From Colivicinus sp022776215 (GTDB taxonomy: Bacteria > Bacillota_I > Bacilli_A > Erysipelotrichales > Erysipelotrichaceae): DNA of 41,001 nt. Below the pieces are notes generated by a model. It did not search any database and was not told the DNA's origin. It saw only the letters and a program-made list of their open reading frames with translations. Numbering within the stretch: position 1 is the stretch's first letter; every line of letters begins with the position of its first letter. The stretch lies in NCBI GenBank assembly GCA_022776215.1, contig JALFIR010000018.1:1-41001 (forward strand), read 5' to 3'. Positions 24,177 to 31,296 of the stretch are shown here, piece by piece. The position numbers were made by a program, and so were the translations under genes.

Positions 24177-25025
24177 ATGAAAAAATTATTAACTCTACTA
24201 CTTGTTTTGGTCCTTGGACTTGCTTTAACTGGATGTGGTTCTAAGGATAGTGATTCTATTTCTATTGCGGTACCAAATGATACTACAAATGAAGCTAGAG
24301 CTCTTACTATTCTTGAAAACAATGGCATTATTAAATTGAAAGATGGTGCTGGTATTACAGCTACTAAGAATGATATTGTTGAGAATCCTTATAATGTGGA
24401 GATTGTTGAAGTTGAGGCTGCTCAAATTCCTAATGTCTTAAAGGATGTTGATTTTGCGGTAATCAATTCAAATTATGCGATTGATGCAGGTATTAATCCT
24501 AGTAAGGATGCACTAGTTCTTGAGGGTTCTTATTCAGCTTATTCTAATATCTTAGCTGTAAAAGAGGGTAGAGAAAATGATCCTATTATCTTAGCTTTAA
24601 AGGCTGCCTTAGAGTCTAAGCAAGTAAAAGAATATATTGATGGTAAGTATGATGGTGCTGTAGTTTCTACTGTAGAAAATCTAACTGATGGTTATGATAC
24701 AAGCGTTGATTATGAAGCATTAAAGGGTCAAACAGTTAGCGTTGCTGCTTCTCCTACTCCTCATGCAGAGATCTTGAGTGTAGCTAAGGATATCTTAGCT
24801 AGTAAGGATATCACATTGAAGATTGTTGAGTTCACTGATTATGTACAACCTAATAATGTGGTTGATAGTGGTGAAATTGATGCGAACTATTTCCAACATC
24901 TTCCTTATTTAGAGAATTTCAATACTGAAAATGGTACTCATGTAGTAAGTGTTGGGGCAATCCATGTTGAGCCAATGGGCTTATATGGTGGTAAGTCTAC
25001 TTCTTTAGATGTATTTTCTAAGTAA
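24177..25025 (+). CDS. metQ: Methionine-binding lipoprotein MetQ, circularly permuted
   Basis: A 282-residue lipoprotein: signal with lipobox LTGC (Cys20) and AAGGAGG ribosome site. All conserved blocks of the MetQ/NlpA family are present but in swapped order. Residues about 28-163 match the usual C-terminal half (AVPNDTTNEARAL, DIVENP, VINSNYA, NPSKDAL, YSNILAV, KYDGAVV). After a linker (about 164-185) residues 186-282 match the usual N-terminal half (SPTPHAEIL, VEFTDYVQPN, DANYFQHLPYLE, GAIHVEPMGLY, KSTSLD). It binds methionine outside the cell and delivers it to MetNI. The break lies in the region joining the two halves in normal MetQ (SLDDLPDGA-IAIPND). No residue block appears lost. Confidence 0.93.
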   Translation: MKKLLTLLLVLVLGLALTGCGSKDSDSISIAVPNDTTNEARALTILENNGIIKLKDGAGITATKNDIVENPYNVEIVEVEAAQIPNVLKDVDFAVINSNYAIDAGINPSKDALVLEGSYSAYSNILAVKEGRENDPIILALKAALESKQVKEYIDGKYDGAVVSTVENLTDGYDTSVDYEALKGQTVSVAASPTPHAEILSVAKDILASKDITLKIVEFTDYVQPNNVVDSGEIDANYFQHLPYLENFNTENGTHVVSVGAIHVEPMGLYGGKSTSLDVFSK

Positions 25026-26017
25026 TGATTGAAGTAAAGAATTTAAATAAAACATTTAAGTCGGTTGAAGCCTTAAAAGATGTCTCTTTAACAATTGAAG
25101 ATGGAGACATCTTTGGCATTATTGGCATGTCTGGCGCTGGTAAGTCAACTTTGGTTAGATGTTTAAACTTTCTTGAAAAACCCGATAGTGGTGAGGTGAT
25201 TGTTGACAATAAGATATTAGGTACTTTGAGCGAAAAGGAATTATTGTCTTTTAGAAAAGAAGTAGCGATGATTTTCCAAGGCTTTAACCTACTTATGCAG
25301 TCAACGTGTCTTAAGAATGTTATGTTTCCAATGGAACTTGAAAAGGTAGATAAGAATAAGGCAAGAGAAAGAGCCCTTGAACTATTAGATATGGTAGGTC
25401 TTAAGGATAAGGCTAATGCCTATCCAGCAACTTTATCAGGTGGTCAGAAACAAAGGGTTGCGATTGCTAGAGCCTTGGCTTGTAACCCAAAGATTCTATT
25501 ATGTGATGAGGCAACTAGTGCCCTAGATCCAACTACTACTAATCAAATCTTGGATTTAATTAGTGATATCAATAAGAAGTTAAATATTACGGTGGTAATT
25601 ATTACACATCAAATGTCGGTTGTAGAGAATGTATGTAATAAGGTAGCAATCTTAGACAATGGTAGTGTTGTGGAAACTGGTATGGTTACTGATGTTTTCT
25701 CTCATCCAAAGTCTTTGGCTGCTAAGAAGTTGGTCTTCCCTGAGAGTGATCAAAGTAGTGTTTTCATTGAAGAGAATAAACAACATGCGGTTCGTGTAAT
25801 CTTTAATGGTGGTACTTCTACTGGTAAACCATTATTGAGTAGATTGGCGATTGAAGAGAATATTCCTTGTAATATCTTGAATGCTTCTATTAGAAATATC
25901 AATGGTTGTTCATATGGTTCGATGTTGATTGGTGTAGATACAAAAGAAGAGATGGATAAGGTAATTAGTTATTTGAATAAGATAGATGGTGTAAGTGCTA
26001 TGGAGTTTGAATTATGA
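25025..26017 (+). CDS. metN: Methionine ABC importer ATP-binding protein
   Basis: A 330-residue ATPase: Walker A GMSGAGKST (34-42), signature LSGGQKQR, Walker B ILLCDEATSALD and the switch ITHQM, then a C-terminal NIL domain (about 255-330, VRVIFNGGTSTGKPLLS) that binds methionine and inhibits transport in MetN proteins. The ATG shares its A with the metQ stop (TAATG) and the stop overlaps metI by 4 bases, so the three genes are translationally coupled under the Met T-box. Confidence 0.95.
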   Translation: MIEVKNLNKTFKSVEALKDVSLTIEDGDIFGIIGMSGAGKSTLVRCLNFLEKPDSGEVIVDNKILGTLSEKELLSFRKEVAMIFQGFNLLMQSTCLKNVMFPMELEKVDKNKARERALELLDMVGLKDKANAYPATLSGGQKQRVAIARALACNPKILLCDEATSALDPTTTNQILDLISDINKKLNITVVIITHQMSVVENVCNKVAILDNGSVVETGMVTDVFSHPKSLAAKKLVFPESDQSSVFIEENKQHAVRVIFNGGTSTGKPLLSRLAIEENIPCNILNASIRNINGCSYGSMLIGVDTKEEMDKVISYLNKIDGVSAMEFEL

Positions 26018-26691
26018 GTAATGAATTAATTAGTATGATTGTCGAACAATTTCCACTAGCTTTATGGGAAACTCTTTATGCCACTTTATTAGCAACTTTA
26101 TTTTCTATAATTCTTGGATTACCATTAGGCATCTTATTAGTAGCTGGTCAAAAGAAGGGCGTTATGCCGCTTCCTACTTGGCTATTAAGACTTATTGATG
26201 TGATTATCAATATCTTAAGATCAATTCCGTTCTTGATTGTGGTAATTGTGGTGTTCCCATTAACTAGATTAATTGTAGGTACTACTGTTGGTACTTTAGC
26301 TAGTATTGTGCCGCTTGTTGTAGCTGCGTTTCCTTTTATCGCAAGACTTGTGGAAGCTTCTTTGAAGGAAGTTGATCAAAACTTGATTGAAATGGCTAAG
26401 TCTATGGGTGCTACTCCTTTTCAAATTATTACCAAGGTAATGTTGAAGGAAGCTGTACCATCATTGATTTCTAATATTACTGTAGCTTTAACTACTATCT
26501 TGGGTTATACAGCTATGTCTGGTATTGTCGGTGGTGGCGGATTGGGTAAGATCGCGATTAACTATGGTTATTATCGTTATAATTATGGAATCATGATTTG
26601 TGCGGTAATTGTCTTGGTTATTCTTGTTCAACTAATTCAAAAACTAGGTGATTATCTATCTGTTAAGTGTGATAAAAGATTAAGAGCATAA
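26014..26691 (+). CDS. metI: Methionine ABC importer permease
   Basis: A 225-residue permease with five hydrophobic helices and the typical EAA loop (LKEVDQNLIEMAKSMGATPFQII, about 127-149) that docks to MetN. The start overlaps the metN stop (ATGA), and a terminator follows directly. It completes the T-box-controlled importer. The sequence looks entirely ordinary, which makes the permuted binding protein stand out. Confidence 0.94.
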   Translation: MSNELISMIVEQFPLALWETLYATLLATLFSIILGLPLGILLVAGQKKGVMPLPTWLLRLIDVIINILRSIPFLIVVIVVFPLTRLIVGTTVGTLASIVPLVVAAFPFIARLVEASLKEVDQNLIEMAKSMGATPFQIITKVMLKEAVPSLISNITVALTTILGYTAMSGIVGGGGLGKIAINYGYYRYNYGIMICAVIVLVILVQLIQKLGDYLSVKCDKRLRA

Positions 26692-26719
26692 GGTCATCAT
26701 AATGATGGCCTTTTCTTTT
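26690..26719 (+). terminator. Terminator of the metQNI operon
   Basis: AAGGTCATCA (26690-26699), loop TAA, TGATGGCCTT (26703-26712; one G-T), then TTTTCTTTT. Confidence 0.85.
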
Positions 26720-26720
26720 A

Positions 26721-26778
26721 AGTATGCTCAAAAAATGAGCATACTGGAAAAAGCAACGTGCAAATTTTGCACGTTGCT
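26721..26778. repeat. Two adjacent palindromes after metI
   Basis: AGTATGCTCA/TGAGCATACT around AAAAA (26721-26745), then a 13-bp-arm palindrome with a single-base centre (26752-26778, core CAACGTGCAAATTTTGCACGTTG... continuing symmetrically). There are no T-tracts of terminator type. The second shares 25 of 27 bases with a palindrome inside the RhuM-Fic gene (28051-28077). Confidence 0.85.
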
Positions 26779-26813
26779 AATATTAACAATGTTTATTAGA
26801 TATAAACACTTGT

Positions 26814-27101
26814 ATGTATAAAGCTGGCGATTCGTTATTAAGTGATATAACATTTACAAGTCAGCCTAGACTTCCTATATATGCAATACATAAAAGTAAT
26901 GTTAAAGGTTTAAAAATTATAGATGAACTAATTAAATACGATTTACAGACAAAGATTAAAGTTTGGGATTATAACCATTTAATATTTAGTAAAGATAATA
27001 AGACCATAGATAACCTTTCTCTAATCACTTCTTATTTAAATGACGATGATGAAAGAATAGAAAAAAGATTAGAACAATTATTAGGAACTAAATTGAAATA
27101 G
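26814..27101 (+). CDS. 95-residue ORF between palindromes, unknown
   Basis: The frame runs from ATG 26814 to 27101, flanked on both sides by members of the palindrome family (26752 and 27105). There is no ribosome site; a TATAAA (26801-26806) lies just upstream, so if expressed it may be leaderless. The predicted protein is soluble, mixed alpha/beta at first (RLPIYAIHKSNVKGLKII), then a helical charged C-terminus. It may be a real small gene or the remnant of a longer one; I do not recognise a family. Confidence 0.45.
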   Translation: MYKAGDSLLSDITFTSQPRLPIYAIHKSNVKGLKIIDELIKYDLQTKIKVWDYNHLIFSKDNKTIDNLSLITSYLNDDDERIEKRLEQLLGTKLK

Positions 27102-27104
27102 AAT

Positions 27105-27320
27105 AGCAACACGCAATTTTTGCGTGTTGCTCCTGTTAAATAGCACCGTGCAAAATTTGCATAGTGTTACTAAAACGATTTAGTTCACTAGCATCTAGTA
27201 AATATGCATATGTGCGGAAAACGCACATATGATTTGATGAATAACTTCAGTTGTTGCAAATTATGCAACAACTGCTGAAAATTACGATTACTTCAGTTGT
27301 CTCAAATTTTGCGATAACTG
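27105..27320. repeat. Cluster of five palindromes between the 95-aa ORF and the RhuM-Fic gene
   Basis: Hairpins lie at 27105-27131 (AGCAACACGCAA/TTGCGTGTTGCT), 27141-27169 (imperfect, TGCAAA core), 27207-27231 (CATATGTGCG/CGCACATATG), 27248-27274 (CAGTTGTTGCA/TGCAACAACTG) and 27294-27320 (imperfect relative of the last). Most share a centre like GCAAAnTTTGC and differ in the outer arms. I see no gene in this stretch of 232 bases. Confidence 0.85.
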
Positions 27321-27333
27321 AATATCGTTATAA

Positions 27334-28257
27334 TCATCTTAAAAAATTCATAACAAGTCTAACCATTGTTTCCTTTTCTTCAGGTCTAGATTCCGCAATC
27401 ATTAAAGTAATAGCTACAAGAGCACTATTAGATATTATTTGTTTACCGTCAATAATTAAGTGATTATTCTTATTAAGAAATTCTAAGAATAAAGAAGCAC
27501 CAATTCTTTTACAACCATCCGCAAAAGGATGATCCTTAATAATGAAATATAAAAGATTAGCAGCCTTTTCCTCAATACTTGGATATAATTCTTCTCCAAA
27601 GACATTTTGATATATAGAAGCTATTATTCCCTCTAGTTTACCTTTCTCTTTCTCTATTCCAAAGACACTTGAATTAAACTTCATTGAATCTATTAAATCT
27701 CTACATTCCTTATATGTTAATTGATATATTGAACTTGTACCCTTAGGCTTACTTATTGTTCCATGATCATAATCATCTAATAATGATAGGGCATTAGAAT
27801 ATGTCTCTATTACACTTAACACTTCCTTAGCATCTATATCTAAACTAGAAGCTAACATCCTTGATTGTATTTCTATGGTCTTATTTAAAGCATCCAATCT
27901 TTTCTGATTAATAGAATATCCCTTAATCATATAATCTTTTAATATTGAGGTAGCCCATTTTCTAAAGATGATACCATTAGGCGATTTAACACGATAGCCT
28001 ACAGAGATGATTACATCCAATGAATAAAAAGGTACTGGCTGTTTTACATTAACAACGTGCAAATTTTGCACGTTGTTATTTTCCGCCAATTCACCCTCAT
28101 CAAAAATATTCTTAAGATGTTTAGATATTACGGTTCTATCTCTTTGAAAAAGCTCTGCCATCTGTTGTTTAGATAGCCAAACATTTTCTCTATCTTCACT
28201 TACATTTACTTCTAATTCTAATTCTCCATTTTTAAATACTATTACTTCATTTTCCAT
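27334..28257 (-). CDS. RhuM-family protein with C-terminal Fic/DOC-type domain
   Basis: A 307-residue protein starting at the minus-strand ATG 28257 (AAGGTG about 9 bases upstream); the longer frame from 28344 has no site. The N-terminal RhuM part has a helix-turn-helix (LSKQQMAELFQRDRTVISKHL) and the conserved FYSLDVIISVGYRVKS block. The C-terminal Fic-like motif HPFADGCKR (243-251) has Cys where the canonical HPFxDGNGR has Asn, a change that may affect AMP-transfer activity. The segment between the two N-terminal blocks (NNVQNLHVVN) is encoded by a near-perfect palindrome also found between genes nearby. Probably a DNA-binding or toxin-like accessory protein. Confidence 0.82.
   Translation of the reverse strand: MENEVIVFKNGELELEVNVSEDRENVWLSKQQMAELFQRDRTVISKHLKNIFDEGELAENNNVQNLHVVNVKQPVPFYSLDVIISVGYRVKSPNGIIFRKWATSILKDYMIKGYSINQKRLDALNKTIEIQSRMLASSLDIDAKEVLSVIETYSNALSLLDDYDHGTISKPKGTSSIYQLTYKECRDLIDSMKFNSSVFGIEKEKGKLEGIIASIYQNVFGEELYPSIEEKAANLLYFIIKDHPFADGCKRIGASLFLEFLNKNNHLIIDGKQIISNSALVAITLMIAESRPEEKETMVRLVMNFLR
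28051..28077. repeat. Palindrome inside the RhuM-Fic coding sequence
   Basis: 13-bp arms AACAACGTGCAAA / TTTGCACGTTGTT around one T. It matches the intergenic palindrome at 26752-26778 except for the second base from each end. It lies in frame in the variable loop ahead of the FYSLDVI block. Confidence 0.9.
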
Positions 28258-28382
28258 TTTCTTACACCTTACTTGTAAGGCGATTATAGAAAGGAAACAT
28301 GAACTTTTATTCCCAACATATTCCCATATTTTTGCCATTGTCAATGTGGAAAAGTGGATAAGTTTATTACGTCATTCTCTTA

Positions 28383-28398
28383 TATAATGTAGCTAATG
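28383..28398 (+). promoter_or_regulatory. -10 box adjacent to the YhhN start codon
   Basis: A perfect TATAAT (28383-28388) ends 7 bases before ATG 28396, predicting a start at or one base before the codon. There is no Shine-Dalgarno sequence and no good -35. Confidence 0.4.
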
Positions 28399-29061
28399 GA
28401 CATTACTTCATATTTAATAATTATTATCGGAATTATTATTGATGCCCTTTTTATATACAATGATGATAAATATCATAATTCTTTATCAATTGTATTAAAA
28501 ACATTGGCATCACTGGCTTTTGTGTTGTTGGCTTTTCATTTATATAAGGGGAAAGGATTATTGGTTATTATTGCCTTAATATTTGATATGCTAGGAGATT
28601 TTATCTTGATACTAAGAAACAGATATAAGAAGTATAAGGATATAATCTTTGCGTGTGGGACTATTTCATTTTTTATAGCTCATATCTTATATGCAACTTA
28701 TTTGATAGGAATAAATCATTCTTGTATTAAATGGGGAATAGTAATCAACATCATCTTATATGTGATTATCGCTATAGCCTTTAAGATGTCGTTAGATGTT
28801 AAGGGTTTTATTGGTATCTTGGGCGCTTGTTACTTGTTTATAATTATGTTTAATAGTGGACTATCAATTACTAATTATCATTTAGTGCCTAGACATGAGA
28901 ATTTTGTATATATGGTAGGTTCTTTGATCTTTATATCGTCTGATTTGGTTTTAATTTTACATAAGTTTGGCAAGAACTCTCCTGATTTTTTACAAATCGT
29001 TTATAGGGTTTTATATTATGCTTCTCAAATCATTTTAGCTTTATATATTGGTTTAATATGA
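28396..29061 (+). CDS. YhhN-family membrane protein (lysoplasmalogenase-like)
   Basis: A 221-residue protein with about eight hydrophobic helices and the YhhN/TMEM86 pattern: an acidic residue in the first helix (IIIDALFIYND), KTLASLAF, and the later motif DMLGDFILILR. Eukaryotic TMEM86 members hydrolyse the vinyl ether of lysoplasmalogens; bacterial function is less certain. TATAAT at 28383-28388 lies 8 bases before the ATG and no ribosome site is present, so the mRNA may be leaderless. It is a single gene divergent from the RhuM-Fic gene. Confidence 0.75.
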   Translation: MDITSYLIIIIGIIIDALFIYNDDKYHNSLSIVLKTLASLAFVLLAFHLYKGKGLLVIIALIFDMLGDFILILRNRYKKYKDIIFACGTISFFIAHILYATYLIGINHSCIKWGIVINIILYVIIAIAFKMSLDVKGFIGILGACYLFIIMFNSGLSITNYHLVPRHENFVYMVGSLIFISSDLVLILHKFGKNSPDFLQIVYRVLYYASQIILALYIGLI

Positions 29062-29148
29062 GTGCTAAAGATGTGATAAAACGTATAATTTATTATTGAA
29101 TATAATTAACAATTAACATAAAATTCCTACATTAGAAAGGAAATTATC

Positions 29149-31296
29149 GTGAAATTACTATTTAAATATTTAAAAAAATATATATTTCTGATTGTGGTAG
29201 TGGTTCTATTTACTTTTGTGCAAGTACAAAGTGAATTGAAGTTACCTGATTATATGTCGGATATTGTCACTAATGGTATTCAATACAATGGTATTAGTGA
29301 GAATGTGCCAAGGGCAATCAGTGAAAAGGAACTAGATAAGGTATCTTTGTTTGTGGATGACTTGGATTCAATTTATACACTTGCTGAAAAGGATAGAGAA
29401 TATAAGGTAGCTAATCAGGTAGTTTCTTTTAAGGAAAATATTTATATCTTAAATGAAGATTATGACGGTTCTTTAGATAATGAAATGTCTAAGGTTATGA
29501 CTTATGTTTTCTTGGCTGAGAAGGCTGGGGTTGATGATGCTACTTTTAAGATGTTGAAGGATAATCCTTCAATGAAAAAACAATATCTTGAGAAGTTCGA
29601 TGAGTATGTAAGTGGCCTACAAGATAATACTGCTTCAGTATCTAAGTTCTATATTCAAAGTGTCTATGAGGACATTGGTTTAAATGTAGAAACAGTTCAA
29701 AGTAACTACATCTTACATGAGGGTTTGTTGATGTTGGGCGTGGCTTTAGTTAGCATTTGTGCACAATTATCTTCTACTTATTTAGCTACAAAGATTGCGA
29801 CAAATGTTGCCTATAGAATGAGAAGGGATGTCTACAATAAGGTAGAATCTTTTGCGAGTGCAGAGTTTTCTAAGTTTTCAACGTCTTCTTTGATCACAAG
29901 AACAACCAATGATATTACTCAGATTCAACAATTGACTCAGATGTGCTTAAGAATGATGTTGATGGCGCCTTTGATGGGTATTACTTCTATCTTTAAGGTT
30001 ATGAGATATCCTGATATGTTGTGGATTTTGTTGGTGGCTATTGGGGTTATTGCCTTCTGTATGATTTTACTTCTTATTTTTGCACTTCCTAGATTTAAGA
30101 AGATGCAAACTTTGATTGATAAGTTAAATAATGTCATGCGTGAATTATTAGATGGATTGTTAGTAATTAGAGCTTTTAATACTGAAAGAAATGAAGAGAA
30201 GCGTTTTGATGTTTCTAATAGAGAACTATATGATAATGACTGGCATGTTAATAGGACTTTAATTTCTATTATGCCTATTATGATGCTTACTATGAATCTT
30301 TTGACTATAGGTATCTTATGGTATGGTGCTAAGTTGATTGATATCGATGTAATGTCAGTTGGTGACATGATGGCCTTTATTCAATATGCGATGCATGTAG
30401 TTATGAGTTTTATGATTCTAGCTATGGTGTGGACTATGGTACCTCGTGCTTTAGTTTCTCTTGGTAGAGTTAATGAAGTATTAAGCACTGAGAATACTAT
30501 CATGGATAAGGATGATACTGTGGATGTACCAAGTGAGGGTGTATTAGCTTTCAATGATGTAAGTTTTAAGTATCCTAATGCGGAAGAGAATGTGCTTGAG
30601 CATATTAGTTTTAAGGCTTTACCAGGTGAGACAGTAGCTTTCATTGGTTCTACTGGTAGTGGCAAGTCTACTATTGTTAAGTTGATTCCACGTTTGTTTG
30701 ATGTGAGCGAGGGTTCTATTACTTATGGTGATCATGATATCCGTGATTATAGCCAAAAGGATTTAAGAGATCATATTGGCTATGTTACTCAAAAGGCAAT
30801 TTTGTTTAAGGGAACTATTAAATCAAATATTGAGTTTGGCGAAGAAATAGATGAAGATGCTTTGAATTCAGCTATCGATATTGCTCAGGCAAGAGAAATT
30901 ATCAGTGAGAAGGAACTTGGAGTAGATGAGCCTATTACTCAGGGCGGTACTAATGTTTCTGGTGGCCAGAAACAAAGAATTTCTATTGCCCGTGCTTTGG
31001 CTAAAAGAGATGCGAATATCTTTATTTTTGATGATTCTTTTAGTGCTCTAGATTATAAGACTGATAAGAAACTAAGAGATGAATTAAGCAAGATGATTGA
31101 AAAGAAGAAGTCTACTGTGCTTATTGTTGCCCAAAGAATTTCAACTATTAAGAATGCTGATAAGATTGTTGTTCTTGATGAAGGTAAGATTGTTGGCATG
31201 GGTAAGCATAGCGAGCTAATGAAGGATTGTGATGTTTATAAGGAGATTGCATATTCACAATTGTCTAAGGAGGAATTAGAAGATGCCTGCGCATAG
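29149..31296 (+). CDS. ABC exporter half, degenerate ATP site, large external loop
   Basis: A 715-residue half-transporter (membrane domain plus ATPase). Start is GTG 29149 with GAAAGGAAA upstream. Between TM1 and TM2 there is an insertion of about 150 polar residues (about 35-185), which should lie outside the cell. The ATPase has Walker A GSTGSGKST and signature VSGGQKQR, but Walker B ends in FDD (Glu to Asp) and the H-loop reads VAQR (His to Gln). These are the marks of the non-catalytic partner in heterodimeric exporters such as BmrCD or TM287/288. Its gene overlaps the partner by 14 bases. The substrate is unknown. Confidence 0.88.
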   Translation: MKLLFKYLKKYIFLIVVVVLFTFVQVQSELKLPDYMSDIVTNGIQYNGISENVPRAISEKELDKVSLFVDDLDSIYTLAEKDREYKVANQVVSFKENIYILNEDYDGSLDNEMSKVMTYVFLAEKAGVDDATFKMLKDNPSMKKQYLEKFDEYVSGLQDNTASVSKFYIQSVYEDIGLNVETVQSNYILHEGLLMLGVALVSICAQLSSTYLATKIATNVAYRMRRDVYNKVESFASAEFSKFSTSSLITRTTNDITQIQQLTQMCLRMMLMAPLMGITSIFKVMRYPDMLWILLVAIGVIAFCMILLLIFALPRFKKMQTLIDKLNNVMRELLDGLLVIRAFNTERNEEKRFDVSNRELYDNDWHVNRTLISIMPIMMLTMNLLTIGILWYGAKLIDIDVMSVGDMMAFIQYAMHVVMSFMILAMVWTMVPRALVSLGRVNEVLSTENTIMDKDDTVDVPSEGVLAFNDVSFKYPNAEENVLEHISFKALPGETVAFIGSTGSGKSTIVKLIPRLFDVSEGSITYGDHDIRDYSQKDLRDHIGYVTQKAILFKGTIKSNIEFGEEIDEDALNSAIDIAQAREIISEKELGVDEPITQGGTNVSGGQKQRISIARALAKRDANIFIFDDSFSALDYKTDKKLRDELSKMIEKKKSTVLIVAQRISTIKNADKIVVLDEGKIVGMGKHSELMKDCDVYKEIAYSQLSKEELEDACA

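Noticed and set aside
24032..24328. Minus-strand frame across the T-box and metQ start
   Set aside because: It overlaps a clear T-box leader and the metQ signal peptide; no start signal.
26690..26778. All three hairpins after metI as terminators
   Set aside because: Only the first (26690-26719) has a T-rich tail; the other two are symmetric palindromes without T-tracts and belong to the palindrome cluster.
27334..28257. RhuM-Fic gene as a pseudogene interrupted by the palindrome
   Set aside because: The palindrome is in frame and both flanking domains are intact; the reading frame is continuous.
28258..28344. N-terminal extension of the RhuM-Fic protein
   Set aside because: No ribosome site; ATG 28257 has AAGGTG upstream and gives the usual N-terminus.
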